A stretch of 64,000 bases of DNA from JAWPMV01 sp039819665 (GCA_039819665.1 JBCBRM010000011.1:62001-126000); one strand, 5' to 3'. Shown: positions 17,830-27,102, counted from the first letter of the stretch. Numbers and translations are program-made. The notes: generated by a model not told the origin, from the letters alone.

Positions 17830-18321
17830 ATGCAAGATATGCTTGTCAAACTCTACGACCTTCCTGAGATAGCTCCTTTAACCCAAAAAATGAAGGAGAA
17901 TGAAATTTTTGTTCGAGTAGCTCTTGCAGCAGAAAAATCAATCGTAGTCGAATGGGTAAGAGAGCGCTTCGATGAGGGATGGGCCAGTGAGGCAGAAGTA
18001 TGTTTCTCCTACCAACCTGTCAGTTGTTTCATCGCAATCAAAGCAGGCAAAATAGTAGGATTTGCAGCTTATGATGCAGCCTACAGAAATTTCTTTGGGC
18101 CAACGGGAGTGGAGAATGCATTTCGTGGAAAAGGGATCGGTAAAATACTCCTATTAAAGTGCCTGATAGCTATGCGAGAACAAGGCTATGCATATGCGAT
18201 CATTGGCGGGGTAGGCCCTGCCCGCTTTTATGAAAAAGCGGTAGGAGCAAAGCTGATCGAGGGATCAAATCCCGGGATTTACCAACATTTGTTGAGTGAT
18301 ATTCCGGATGAAGCACACTAG
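17830..18321 (+). CDS. GNAT-family N-acetyltransferase
   Basis: The protein has 163 residues. The acetyl-CoA loop of GNAT motif A is visible as AFRGKGIGKILL (about residues 99-110), preceded by the IVGFAAYD strand and followed by ARFYEKAVGAK. The substrate is unknown. It is a single gene that converges on the PhyH gene; the gap (18322-18417) holds GTATTC-type words in both orientations, perhaps a worn palindromic repeat. Confidence 0.85.
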   Translation: MQDMLVKLYDLPEIAPLTQKMKENEIFVRVALAAEKSIVVEWVRERFDEGWASEAEVCFSYQPVSCFIAIKAGKIVGFAAYDAAYRNFFGPTGVENAFRGKGIGKILLLKCLIAMREQGYAYAIIGGVGPARFYEKAVGAKLIEGSNPGIYQHLLSDIPDEAH

Positions 18322-18417
18322 CTAAGCGTATTCAAGTTTTCTGGTGTTCTCGTATTCTAGATAATTTTTATATCGTACCAGTGCGCAAGAATACATGAAT
18401 ACCCGAGCACGTCCTCC

Positions 18418-19377
18418 CTACCACTCCTTGAGCCCCAATAACTTTTCCCCCAGCTCCGTCAACTCGGCTCTTCCATACTTCGTCTGTTCCCAATTGCGGG
18501 GATCACCAGGGAATGCATAGCCTTTAGGAGCAATGCGATCTCTCCAGGAATTAATACGCCAGGTTCGGAGATCTTCATTTTCATTTTGAGCTGGTGTCAT
18601 GGCTAGGTATTGAGCCAGACGGGGTTTGTCCGAATGATTAGGTCTAATACCGTGGGCGAGCATGCTATCCCATATCACTAAATCTCCCTTTTCCAAAGCC
18701 ACCTTCTTAATCTCAAATCCGCTTACATCCGGCATAAAAGGGTTGCGATCATCTGCTTGAGTTTTTACCCATTCGTCAAACTCTCTATACAATTGAGGGA
18801 TACATTGAAAGCCTCCCATATTTGGATCGGTTTGATCGTTGAGGGCTAGAACTCCCTGAACATTTACCGGCTTGGGATTTAAGGAAGTATCGATATCCCA
18901 GTGAATAAATCCTTTATATTCTTGACCGGGACGCATAGGTAGGTTTAGATTGGCACGGTCGATAGAAACCCAAAGCTCTTCCTGGCCCCAGATATCAGAA
19001 AAGATTTGATGGATTTTGGGGTATTGCCGATTGTTCCAAAGTGCTGCGTGATTATAGACTTCCACCATGCCTGTATTTTTCAATTCAGTCATGCGGATGT
19101 CATTTTTGGTCCCCTTATTTATATACCAGCTTTCAGGATCATTAGGGTCTTTTTCTTCGAACTCCCAGAGCATAGCTGCCGTTTCATCGATCTGAGCTTC
19201 AGGTGCTGCTTGTTTTATAACCACATATCCATTCTCCTTCCAAAAGGCCCATTCATCTTCAGTCATGACCCTGAGGGGTTCATTATTTTCTCTCTGATTT
19301 AGGGCTATTTTCTGGGTATAGGAAACCGTAGCATTTCCTGGTTGTTCTTTATCGTTGAGTTTTGGAGTTTCGCGCAT
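18418..19377 (-). CDS. Phytanoyl-CoA dioxygenase (PhyH)-family Fe(II)/2-oxoglutarate oxygenase
   Basis: With the ATG at 19377 the protein has 319 residues. A TTG 17 codons upstream could extend it but has no support. The facial triad is visible: His159-x-Asp161 in HWDID and the distal His242 in LAHGIRPNHSDKPR, whose Arg253 would bind 2-oxoglutarate. The protein should hydroxylate an unknown small molecule in the cytoplasm. The family is common in Bacteroidota and often sits beside secondary metabolism, but no such genes are here. Confidence 0.88.
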   Translation of the reverse strand: MRETPKLNDKEQPGNATVSYTQKIALNQRENNEPLRVMTEDEWAFWKENGYVVIKQAAPEAQIDETAAMLWEFEEKDPNDPESWYINKGTKNDIRMTELKNTGMVEVYNHAALWNNRQYPKIHQIFSDIWGQEELWVSIDRANLNLPMRPGQEYKGFIHWDIDTSLNPKPVNVQGVLALNDQTDPNMGGFQCIPQLYREFDEWVKTQADDRNPFMPDVSGFEIKKVALEKGDLVIWDSMLAHGIRPNHSDKPRLAQYLAMTPAQNENEDLRTWRINSWRDRIAPKGYAFPGDPRNWEQTKYGRAELTELGEKLLGLKEW

Positions 19378-19540
19378 GGGAGCAGTATTTAGTCTAAATG
19401 ATTCAATTAAATTAGGAATTCTAGACAATATTTGGAAAAGTATATATTACTTATTCTGATTTCAGGCTGCTTTCAAATGGACCTGTAAATTGGCTAATGA
19501 TGCGTAAATTAGCCACCTGGAACTTTACAAATACCCATAC

Positions 19541-20548
19541 GTGAACTTTACTCCTCAAATCCTTCGGGGTACAGGCGTTTTAGCCGAACTATCTCCCAAG
19601 CTGAAAAATTACGTTGTCTTTATTTCGGAACTTGAATGGGACTCCTTTCAGCAATTTCTGGAACATGAACCCCTTGATCTTTTTCAGGTAAATAGCTTAG
19701 AAGAGTCTCAATTAGAGATTCACGCGGATAATATCCAGGATTGCGAGTATGTATTGGGAGTAGGGGGGAGTCTGGGAATAGAAGCAGCGAAATTTACTTC
19801 CTTTCAGAAGGAGCGAAAACTCATCAGCATTCCAGGAAGCCTGGCAAATAGTGAATATGCCAATCCTCGGGTACGAGTTTTTGAATATGAGAAGGAAAGC
19901 GTTTTAGGAGAAATCAATCCCGAAGTTTTGGTTTTAGACTATCAACTTCTGGGAGAAATTCCTCCGGATATTCATGCAGAAGGTCTGGCTGAATTATTTG
20001 CTATGCATACAGCTGTATTTGATTGGGAGCATGCGAAAAATCAGGGAAAATCCAGGGATCACTATTCCCACAAAGCCATAGATGATGCAAAACAAATTCT
20101 TTCGGATTTGGAAGTCAGGGTGAGTGATATATCGATGGGTACAATAAGGGGATTGGAAGCCCTTACAGATGCTCAGCTCAAACAAGGAGAAATTTGTTTA
20201 GAGCCAGAAAATGAAAGAATAAAGAAAGGCTCAGAACACATCTTGAAGCAATTTCTTGAAGAACAATCTCAGGTGAGTTCTGAATCTGGAGGTTTACTTG
20301 CTTTATGTACATTATTGATGGCTCGTCTCCAAAATAATCAGGTGGACAGTTTATATCAACAACTCAAAGAATCTGGAATCTTTTTCCAGCCTGCTCATCT
20401 GGGACTTCAACCTCCCCAGCTCGCCAAAAGTTTACAGGATTTAAGGTATTATGTCCAAAGAAAGGAAGGATTGCCCTATACCTGCCTCAATGATGCTTAC
20501 ATAGACGAGGAGTGGGTATTCGAGATGATTCAGGATTTGGAGTTCTAG
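19541..20548 (+). CDS. Dehydroquinate-synthase/glycerol-1-phosphate-dehydrogenase-like protein
   Basis: The protein has 335 residues and starts with GTG. The N-terminal half is a Rossmann-like nucleotide domain with YVLGVGGSLGIEAAK in place of the family GGGS-x-x-D-x-AK motif, then a SIPGSLANSEYANPRVRVF strand. The C-terminal half is helical with HAEGLAELFAMHTAVFDWEHA and GSEHILKQFLEE at the usual metal-ligand region. I would place it with the G1P dehydrogenase/AraM branch, but several key positions differ, so activity is uncertain. It ends in a palindromic repeat shared with the convergent gene. Confidence 0.65.
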   Translation: MNFTPQILRGTGVLAELSPKLKNYVVFISELEWDSFQQFLEHEPLDLFQVNSLEESQLEIHADNIQDCEYVLGVGGSLGIEAAKFTSFQKERKLISIPGSLANSEYANPRVRVFEYEKESVLGEINPEVLVLDYQLLGEIPPDIHAEGLAELFAMHTAVFDWEHAKNQGKSRDHYSHKAIDDAKQILSDLEVRVSDISMGTIRGLEALTDAQLKQGEICLEPENERIKKGSEHILKQFLEEQSQVSSESGGLLALCTLLMARLQNNQVDSLYQQLKESGIFFQPAHLGLQPPQLAKSLQDLRYYVQRKEGLPYTCLNDAYIDEEWVFEMIQDLEF

Positions 20549-20560
20549 CGTAGCTAGCGT

Positions 20561-20635
20561 GTTTGAGTTTTAGGGTGTTAGGGTATTAGCGTCCATTATA
20601 AACCCTAATACACAAACACCCTAAAACCCTAAAAC
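20561..20635. repeat. Palindromic TTAGGG-word repeat between convergent genes
   Basis: The left arm (20561-20592) uses TTTTAGGGTGTTAGGGTATTAG; the right arm (about 20600-20635) is its imperfect complement. The element fills the whole space between two convergent genes and could fold as one long hairpin, serving both as terminator. The same words occur inside copies A and B of the larger repeat and at 22474-22541. Confidence 0.75.
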
Positions 20636-20640
20636 CTCTC

Positions 20641-21459
20641 CTAATAATCCGTCGGAATATCCTTATTAAATGGTAATCCCAGTTGGTAACTGATATTCCG
20701 GTCCTTTGCCCCATCTGTTACATCCAGGCCGTACTGAATATCTTTGGGATCTTCATAAACAAAAGTTCCAAAAATACGGTCCCAAAATGAGAAGATATTG
20801 CCAAAGTTGGTATCGGTCCAGGGGCGTTCAAAATGGTGGTGGAATTTATGGATATCCGGGGTTATGAAAACATAACTCAGCGTTTTATCCAACCATTTAG
20901 GTAAGGAAATATTGGCGTGTGTGATATAAGTAAAAAGGATGGTTGTAATTCGATAGAAGATGTAGTAGGAAATCGGCATACCACTAATCACAATGGCTAC
21001 GAGCGCATAGCATTCTCTGAGTGCATAATCTCCCGGATGATGGCGAGTACCTGTAGTTGCATCTACCATGGTATCACTATGGTGCACCATATGCATTTTC
21101 CACATCCATTTGAATTTATGAAGGAAGTAATGGGCTACCCATTGGGCCAGGAAATCGAGGAACATGACAGCCAGAAGAAGCTCTAGCCATACGGGCCATT
21201 CAACGAGATATAATAATCCAAACTCATTGGCAGCTGTCCATGCAAAAATTCCTACTGTAGCAATTCCAAAAAGTACATTCAATACCATACTCATAGAGAG
21301 AAAAATCAAATTGGTACCAATATGATTTAGCTTGCGGTAATCTTTGTTGAATAAAGGAATGCTGCCTTCCAGAATCCAGGAAAGTGAAAGGCAAATGACC
21401 ACCCAGACAAGCTTTTGCCAGGTAGGCATAGTTTCAAAAAAATCAAGAAATGCTTCCAT
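20641..21459 (-). CDS. Sterol desaturase/fatty acid hydroxylase-family membrane protein
   Basis: The protein has 272 residues with about four membrane helices. The di-iron histidine boxes are present: HYFLH, HMVHH (in MHMVHHSD) and HKFHHH (in DIHKFHHHFERP). This family adds a hydroxyl or double bond to lipids such as fatty acids, carotenoids or sterol-like molecules at the membrane. It is a single gene; its substrate is not deducible from context. Confidence 0.9.
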   Translation of the reverse strand: MEAFLDFFETMPTWQKLVWVVICLSLSWILEGSIPLFNKDYRKLNHIGTNLIFLSMSMVLNVLFGIATVGIFAWTAANEFGLLYLVEWPVWLELLLAVMFLDFLAQWVAHYFLHKFKWMWKMHMVHHSDTMVDATTGTRHHPGDYALRECYALVAIVISGMPISYYIFYRITTILFTYITHANISLPKWLDKTLSYVFITPDIHKFHHHFERPWTDTNFGNIFSFWDRIFGTFVYEDPKDIQYGLDVTDGAKDRNISYQLGLPFNKDIPTDY

Positions 21460-21653
21460 ATAAGTGATAGTAGTCTTTAGCTTGGGTTAAAAACCAAAAA
21501 GGACGAGGATTAGTTCAATAAATATAACAAAAGCTGAGGACAAATATAGAGAATTGTCTATTTGACTATCCCCTTATTAAACAAGGATAATAGGATTCAT
21601 TCGTTGTCTAGGCTCCATTTTATCCCTAAATTCCTCAAAAATAGGATTACAAT

Positions 21654-22439
21654 ATGCGTAAAATCTACTACGTCGGTGACTGGGCAGTTTTGACTGGACC
21701 AGTCTTTGCTGAAACTCCCTTTCACTTTTCCCATAAAGGCCTTGATATTTTTAATTATGGAAAATGGCTCAAAGATGGCTTGGAGGAAAGTGGTGAATAC
21801 AAGGTCAATTCAGTTTCCGCCTGGGATTTTTACAATAAACTGGGACCAGGTGATTACGAAAAAATTCTGGAGGAGTATGATGCATTTATCTTTAGTGATG
21901 TTGATGCCAAATTATTCCAATTGGCCCCCAGCTTTTTCGACAGAAATAAATTTGGCAAAGAGGTGCTAACTTTTCCCGATCGAATCCGCCTAACCGTAGA
22001 GGCTGCAGATGTTGGTAAGCATTTTATGTTTCTGGGAGGATGGTATTCCTTTACGGGCGAGCTAGGCAAAGGCGGTTGGGGGCGGACCCGCTTGAGAGAA
22101 TTACTTCCTGTAAAGTGTCTGGATATTGAAGATTTAATTGAAAGTACCGAGGGATATAGTCCCGTTTACACAGAAGCTGGTAAAAAGGCTTTCGGAGGAT
22201 TGGAATTAAGTAGCTGCCCTCCCATTTTAGGCTATAACCAAACCCTGGAAATACCCGAAGGAGAGGTTTTGATGCGGTTTAAGAAAACCGGAGATCCTGC
22301 TTTGATCATTCGAAATAAGGGGAAAGGTAAAGTCCTGGCTTATACCTCTGATCCCGCACCACATTGGGGAGCAAATTTTGTTTATTGGAAAGATTATGGT
22401 CGGTTTTGGAGAAAGTGTGCGGATTTATTATTCATGTAA
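21654..22439 (+). CDS. GATase1-like protein (PF07090 type)
   Basis: The protein has 261 residues without a signal peptide and resembles the putative glutamine-amidotransferase-like family. It has an N-terminal VGDWAVLTGP strand, a LGGWYSFTGELGKGGWGRT loop at the usual nucleophile region, a DIEDLIESTEGYSPV segment, and a C-terminal AYTSDPAPHWGANFVYWKDY. No nucleophilic Cys is seen in that loop, so it may be a ligand-binding rather than catalytic member. The next gene starts 2 bp after its stop, implying co-translation. Confidence 0.7.
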   Translation: MRKIYYVGDWAVLTGPVFAETPFHFSHKGLDIFNYGKWLKDGLEESGEYKVNSVSAWDFYNKLGPGDYEKILEEYDAFIFSDVDAKLFQLAPSFFDRNKFGKEVLTFPDRIRLTVEAADVGKHFMFLGGWYSFTGELGKGGWGRTRLRELLPVKCLDIEDLIESTEGYSPVYTEAGKKAFGGLELSSCPPILGYNQTLEIPEGEVLMRFKKTGDPALIIRNKGKGKVLAYTSDPAPHWGANFVYWKDYGRFWRKCADLLFM

Positions 22440-22441
22440 TT

Positions 22442-23119
22442 ATGATGGAAATGATTAATAAAATAAAGGGGTCGGTGTATCGGCGTGTTGGCGTCCATCG
22501 TCGCTTCAACACCAACACCAACACACCAACACGCCAATACCTTATTCTTCTCCTTCTACTATTTGCTTTTTTTTCTTGTAGAACTCCCCAAAAAGAAGCT
22601 TCCTTTCCTATTGCCCAAATCAAAACCCCCAAAGGTGAAATGCTCCTTTGGCTTTACGATGAAACACCTATCCATAAGGCCAGTTTTCTAAAACTCGCCA
22701 ATGAAGACTATTGGGATACCTTGAGCTTCAATCGAGTCATAGAGGACTTTGTGATTCAAGGGGGCTGTCCAGATACTCCTGAAGGCTTTGCTGATTCACC
22801 TTATCTTCTGGAACCAGAATTTAGGGATAGTCTTAAGCATGTTTATGGGGCATTAGGAGCAGGAAGAGATGGGAATGATGAAAAACTATCTGCTGGCTGC
22901 CAGTTTTATATTGTCGATAGAGAGGAAGGGATTCCTCGGCTGGATGGTGATTATACCATTTTTGGACAAGTCATAAAAGGAATGGAAGTACTGGAAGCTA
23001 TAGCAACTAGCCCTACCGATAGCCTGGATCAGCCTATGGATAGGGTAGGCTTGGATGTCAATATTCTGATGCTAAAGGAAGCGGACATTAGAAAATTGGG
23101 ATATAAAGGAAAGCTATAG
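22442..23119 (+). CDS. Cyclophilin-type peptidyl-prolyl isomerase, lipoprotein with repeat-encoded N-terminus
   Basis: The protein has 225 residues from the ATG at 22442 (further ATGs at 22445 and 22451). The cyclophilin core is clear: TPIHKASFLKLAN, FNRVIEDFVIQGGCPD, and SAGCQFYIV where family members usually have Q-F-F-I. The lipoprotein signal LLLLLFAFFSC is preceded by an unusually long basic stretch (GSVYRRVGVHRRF...) encoded by a palindromic repeat. No start codon exists between the repeat and the signal, so translation must cross it. The product should fold proteins in the periplasm. Confidence 0.85.
   Translation: MMEMINKIKGSVYRRVGVHRRFNTNTNTPTRQYLILLLLLFAFFSCRTPQKEASFPIAQIKTPKGEMLLWLYDETPIHKASFLKLANEDYWDTLSFNRVIEDFVIQGGCPDTPEGFADSPYLLEPEFRDSLKHVYGALGAGRDGNDEKLSAGCQFYIVDREEGIPRLDGDYTIFGQVIKGMEVLEAIATSPTDSLDQPMDRVGLDVNILMLKEADIRKLGYKGKL
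22474..22541. repeat. Palindromic repeat inside the cyclophilin coding region
   Basis: The left arm GGTGTATCGGCGTGTTGGCG and right arm ACCAACACGCCAATACC (ending 22541) pair across a short spacer. The element belongs to the same GTGTTGG/GGGTATT word family as the intergenic copies, but it lies in frame between the start codon and the signal peptide. Confidence 0.75.
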
Positions 23120-23491
23120 GGAAAGAATTTTGCCTTAGTCTAGTGAATGAAAGGAAATTTGCTTGGAGGAACTGAAATGGATAGAAATGCAGTTGCTCAG
23201 GCTTTTACTTTATATTATCCATGCACATACCTCCATCATTTACTTCTCAAAAATTGACGTTTGACGTATGTGAATCTTAGGGGTAAACGTATCATTCTAT
23301 ATTGATGATCCCCACTTTAGGGGAAGAAATATTCGGCAGCATGAAGACTGTGTGGAAAAACTTAGCTGTCCGGTCCTGATAACTGAAGGAGAGATAAAAC
23401 GGGAGGCAAAAATAGGCTTCATGGTAAAATTCCTTAACAAAGATTTATCTTAGAATACCTATCTTGAATGGGAATAGCATATAATGAAAAC
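23120..23491 (+). other. 372-bp gap with an open frame lacking a start
   Basis: No complete gene was found. Positions 23274-23453 form a plus-strand open frame of 59 codons without an ATG, which reads like normal protein (SFYIDDPHFRGRNIRQHED, then CPVLITEGEIKREAK). It may be the tail of a decayed gene; I do not recognise the family. A CCCC/GGGG mini-hairpin lies near 23310-23323. Confidence 0.35.
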
Positions 23492-24154
23492 ATGAAAAAA
23501 AACTTCCTCTACTTTTGCATACTCCTATTCCTTTATTCCTGCCAGTCTTTCAAAAAAGGCAAGGAGGACAAATTTTTATCTTCGTCCCCTATGAAAGAAT
23601 ATTGGTCCAGAATAAATAACTGGATTCAAAAAGAAGCCCCTGCTCTTGCTGAAAATATCAATGGGCCCGCAAGTGCTCAGGAGATAAAGGAATTGGAAAA
23701 CTACCTCGGAGTAGAGTTTCCAACATCATTCAAAGATTTTTACTTGATTCATAATGCCCAGACAGCCCATTCTGATGGTCTCATGAATGCGGAAGAATTT
23801 TTATCCCTTGAGAGAATTAAGGATGAATGGACAGTTTGGAATGATTTATTGAAAGGGGGAGATTTTGATGGAATTACTTCTACACCGGTTAATGGAATCA
23901 AAAATGATTGGTGGAATGCAAAATGGATTCCGATCACCTATGATGGGGGAGGAAATCATATATGCCTGGACCTTGATCCCGAAAAAGGAGGAAAGTATGG
24001 GCAAATGATTCGGATGTGGCATGATGATGACAGCCGTGAACTGATTGCGCCCTCTTTCGAAGCCTGGATCAAGACCTATGTAGAGGATTTGGAAAAAGGA
24101 GAATACGTGCATTCCGATGAGTATGGAGGCTTGATTCGGAAAGATGAAATTTGA
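23492..24154 (+). CDS. SMI1/KNR4-family lipoprotein
   Basis: The protein has 220 residues from the ATG at 23492, chosen because it starts the lipoprotein signal (MKKNFLYFC...LYSC). A SMI1/KNR4 domain follows (about 40-195): the SAQEIKELENYLGVEFPTSFKDFYLIHNA opening, WIPITYDGGGNHICLDLDP and the FEAWIKTYVEDLE end. SMI1/KNR4 proteins are often immunity proteins against contact-dependent toxins, but many are not. An exported lipoprotein with no toxin nearby argues for another binding role. Confidence 0.85.
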   Translation: MKKNFLYFCILLFLYSCQSFKKGKEDKFLSSSPMKEYWSRINNWIQKEAPALAENINGPASAQEIKELENYLGVEFPTSFKDFYLIHNAQTAHSDGLMNAEEFLSLERIKDEWTVWNDLLKGGDFDGITSTPVNGIKNDWWNAKWIPITYDGGGNHICLDLDPEKGGKYGQMIRMWHDDDSRELIAPSFEAWIKTYVEDLEKGEYVHSDEYGGLIRKDEI

Positions 24155-24251
24155 AAAAAAAGCTAAGAAGGAAGGGTAAATATAAGGAGCGGTACATACA
24201 CCTTAGAAAGCCGAACTTCCTGGCTCCCAGCTTCACCTAAACTCTATTTAC

Positions 24252-25424
24252 ATGAAAACCATATCAAGTTTCGCTTTCCTGATGTTGTTTTCTCTCAGCC
24301 TTAATTTTCTGATTGGCCAGGAGGAACAGTACTTCGAACACAAGATCAAGTCTTCCCATTTCGATGCAGAAAGAAAAGTAAAAGTCTTTCTTCCGGACCG
24401 CTATCTCAGAGATACTACCGGGCAGTTTGCAATAATCTTTGTTTTGGATGCGCAGTACGAACCCTTTTGGCAAATGGCAAAGGGAAATATCTCCTACATG
24501 GTTACCAGCTATACCATGTTGCCTTCCATCATTGTAGGCATTCATTCTGAAGATCGAGGCTCTGATTTTGCCCCTCCTGCTTTAGCTTTGCGCAAGCATA
24601 TCAAGGAGGAAGTAATTCCCCTGATCAAAGAAAATTATCGGGTAAATGATTTCCGTGCTGTAATTGGGCATTCCTGGGGCGGTGCTTTTGTCGGGAGTAC
24701 CTTGTTTAGCGAGGATAAAGATTTGTTTTCCGCTTATATAGGCGTCAGTCCTTCCTTTGATGCCAATGACTTTACCATTATCCAGGCCGGTTCAGATATG
24801 CTAAGTGATGGAAAGACCTTACATAAATACCTTTACGCATCAGTGGGTGATATTGGTTTTAGAGAAATTGAAAATCAGGAAGGAGTTAGGCGAATGGATT
24901 CTTTGCTGAAAGTCCATACCTCTTCGGGAATTGCCTACGATCAACAAGTCTTCAAGGGACAGGATCATTGGGGTTGTGTTATCCTCTCTGTATCGGATGG
25001 GCTGACAAAAATGAGTCGTGAAGTATTTGCCGACCAGCACATTATTCAAGAGATGTTGAAAAACTCGGACAAACCGATTAAGGATCAATTGGCGGACTTT
25101 AATCAAAAAGCGGAAGCGCAATACGGTTTTCATTTCGAACCTTCTGCCGGCTATTTTCAGTTTGTAGCCAATGATTTGAGGGAACAGGACCAGCTTATGG
25201 ATGCTGTTTCTTTATACAAAATGGCACTCGTACTGGACCCAGAGCATGCACGTGCTACCGTGAATCTGGCAGATGCTTATGATAAGCTTAAGATGGCGAA
25301 AGAAGCCAAGGCGGCCTTTGAACGAACGCTTATCCTATTGGAAGAGCAAAAAGATAGCCTTCCCGAGTCCTTTTATACCAATGTGAGCAAATGGGCACAG
25401 GAAAAGGTGGAGGAATTGAAATAA
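24252..25424 (+). CDS. Esterase D-like alpha/beta hydrolase with C-terminal TPR
   Basis: The protein has 390 residues with a signal peptide (about 1-22). It carries a PF00756-type esterase domain with nucleophile Ser141 in IGHSWGGAF and a likely His in GQDHWGC. A TPR-like helical pair follows at about 315-365 (AVSLYKMALVLDPEHARATVNLADAYDKL). The enzyme should act in the periplasm on an acyl ester, perhaps a siderophore or oligosaccharide ester; the substrate is unknown. Confidence 0.88.
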   Translation: MKTISSFAFLMLFSLSLNFLIGQEEQYFEHKIKSSHFDAERKVKVFLPDRYLRDTTGQFAIIFVLDAQYEPFWQMAKGNISYMVTSYTMLPSIIVGIHSEDRGSDFAPPALALRKHIKEEVIPLIKENYRVNDFRAVIGHSWGGAFVGSTLFSEDKDLFSAYIGVSPSFDANDFTIIQAGSDMLSDGKTLHKYLYASVGDIGFREIENQEGVRRMDSLLKVHTSSGIAYDQQVFKGQDHWGCVILSVSDGLTKMSREVFADQHIIQEMLKNSDKPIKDQLADFNQKAEAQYGFHFEPSAGYFQFVANDLREQDQLMDAVSLYKMALVLDPEHARATVNLADAYDKLKMAKEAKAAFERTLILLEEQKDSLPESFYTNVSKWAQEKVEELK

Positions 25425-25492
25425 TTTCTTCCCTTGTCCTAATATCTATCAAATCTTCCTTTTATCTTTCTATTCGCTTATGATGGCGTAGA

Positions 25493-26458
25493 ATGGAAGT
25501 TGAAATAGATATCACCCGGAATATTAGCGATCAATTTTTTGATTTTATGGGGCATCTACCCCGTGAAGATGGCTTTACAATACTTCCTGAACTAGGGACA
25601 AATGAAGCCCAGATCAAATATGTCTATCTGCCAGGCGAGCTGGAATTCTATCATTTTGGAAAGACACAATTCAAAGAGGCCATTTCCATGCGCACGATCA
25701 ATCCGGCTGATACGGATTGGTTCCTGATACACATCAATCTTTCCAATATTCCCCAGCAGAAAGAAGTAGATGGGGAAATGCTTGCTTTCCACAAAGATTT
25801 GCCGATAGGTCTTTTGTTGTATGGACCACAACTAGAGATTCGGACCCAATTTCCGATAGGTGTGGACATAGAAGTGGCGAGTATTCGGTTTAATACGCGC
25901 TTTCTGGAAGCCTATTTTGGGAAAGCCAAAGATGTCATTGACTTAAGACGAAATTTGCTTTGCGAGGATCTGGATTTAGGAATGGAAAAGATATTTATGG
26001 CTGCTCTGCATAGCATGGATGATAAAATACGCTGCCATGCCCTTCTACTGAAATTTCTAAACGGCTTTTTCTCCAAAATCAGCAAACATGAAAAAAACTT
26101 AACAGGAGAGACTATTCATGCAGAAGATCTAAAGAATATCCTTGAGGTTTCTAGTTATTTACGAGATCCTTTGGTCGTGGAGACTCCTAAGGTAGCGGAA
26201 TTAGCCGAGATGGCTCATATGGGACTAACCAAATTTAAAGCGCTGTTTAAAAAGGTTTTTGGACAAGCACCGATGGAATACCGCAATCGGATTCGTATGG
26301 AATATGCACAACGGATGCTGGAAATGAAAAGGCGTAACCCAGGAGAATTGAGTTATGAATTGGGCTATTCCCATCCTTCCAATTTTACCACAGCCTATAA
26401 AAAGCACTTTGGACATTTGCCATCTGAAGCTCTGCAAAATTCCGACTATTCTCAATAA
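25493..26458 (+). CDS. AraC-family transcriptional regulator
   Basis: The protein has 321 residues. The N-terminal ~200 residues are a variable sensor region. The C-terminal ~100 residues hold the double HTH of AraC/XylS regulators, with the conserved VAELAEMAHMGLTKFKALFKKVFGQAPMEYRNRIRMEYA and ELGYSHPSNFTTAYKKHFGHLPSE segments. It is 68 bp downstream of the esterase gene and 62 bp upstream of the SnoaL-like gene. Either may be its target, which is an inference from position. Confidence 0.92.
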   Translation: MEVEIDITRNISDQFFDFMGHLPREDGFTILPELGTNEAQIKYVYLPGELEFYHFGKTQFKEAISMRTINPADTDWFLIHINLSNIPQQKEVDGEMLAFHKDLPIGLLLYGPQLEIRTQFPIGVDIEVASIRFNTRFLEAYFGKAKDVIDLRRNLLCEDLDLGMEKIFMAALHSMDDKIRCHALLLKFLNGFFSKISKHEKNLTGETIHAEDLKNILEVSSYLRDPLVVETPKVAELAEMAHMGLTKFKALFKKVFGQAPMEYRNRIRMEYAQRMLEMKRRNPGELSYELGYSHPSNFTTAYKKHFGHLPSEALQNSDYSQ

Positions 26459-26520
26459 GACTTAGACTTTTTGCATTATACCTTCCTGAAAAATGTCTGA
26501 TAATTTTGACCTAAAATCAA

Positions 26521-27102
26521 ATGATTATGAAAAGATTATTCACACTTATTTTATTGGTACTGAGCTATAATACATTCTTTGGACAAATGCCGGATTCCGC
26601 AATGCTTGCGAAACTGGAAGCCAATAAAGCCCTTGCGAGAGCATTTTATGAGGATCTCTGGTTTAATAATAGAACTGAAAATTACCATAAATATGTCGCT
26701 GAAACCTATGTGGCACATGACATTGGCGATCGGAAAAATATCACTGAGCCGGCTAAAGAACAAAAAGAAATTGCAGACTTTTTCTGGGCAAATGGAGCTT
26801 TTGAAGGCAAGATTGATTACCAGGTAGCCGAAGGAGATTTAGTCGCGACTCGTTGGACGGGGAATTTTATCCCAAGCACCCTGCTGGGCAGATTTGGTAT
26901 TGGTGGAGGAGAAATACCTATTATCAATGTCTTTCGTATCCATGACGGTAAGATTGTAGAACTTTGGAACCATCGACATGACATTGATACAAATCAAACT
27001 CTACCATTTGTTCTACGAGGCTTCTTTATGGGCCTGTTGATTTCTTTGATCCCTCTATATTTCGTTCGTAAATATAGGCGTCAACTTAAGCAAGTTGGAT
27101 AA
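26521..27102 (+). CDS. SnoaL/NTF2-like protein with C-terminal membrane helix
   Basis: The protein has 193 residues. A signal peptide (about 1-22, ATG at 26521 or 26527) is followed by a SnoaL-like cone domain (AFYEDLWFNNRTENYHKYVAETYVAHD ... VATRWTGNF ... FRIHDGKIVELWNHRHD). It ends in one membrane helix (about 163-182) and a basic tail. SnoaL folds act as cyclases, hydrolases or binders. Membrane attachment at both ends is unusual. A TAATTTTG box 13 bp upstream of the ATG fits a -7 promoter element. Confidence 0.78.
   Translation: MIMKRLFTLILLVLSYNTFFGQMPDSAMLAKLEANKALARAFYEDLWFNNRTENYHKYVAETYVAHDIGDRKNITEPAKEQKEIADFFWANGAFEGKIDYQVAEGDLVATRWTGNFIPSTLLGRFGIGGGEIPIINVFRIHDGKIVELWNHRHDIDTNQTLPFVLRGFFMGLLISLIPLYFVRKYRRQLKQVG

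Noticed and set aside
23492..24154. SMI1/KNR4 protein read as toxin immunity
   Set aside because: It carries a lipoprotein signal and no polymorphic toxin or secretion gene lies nearby, so immunity is not supported.
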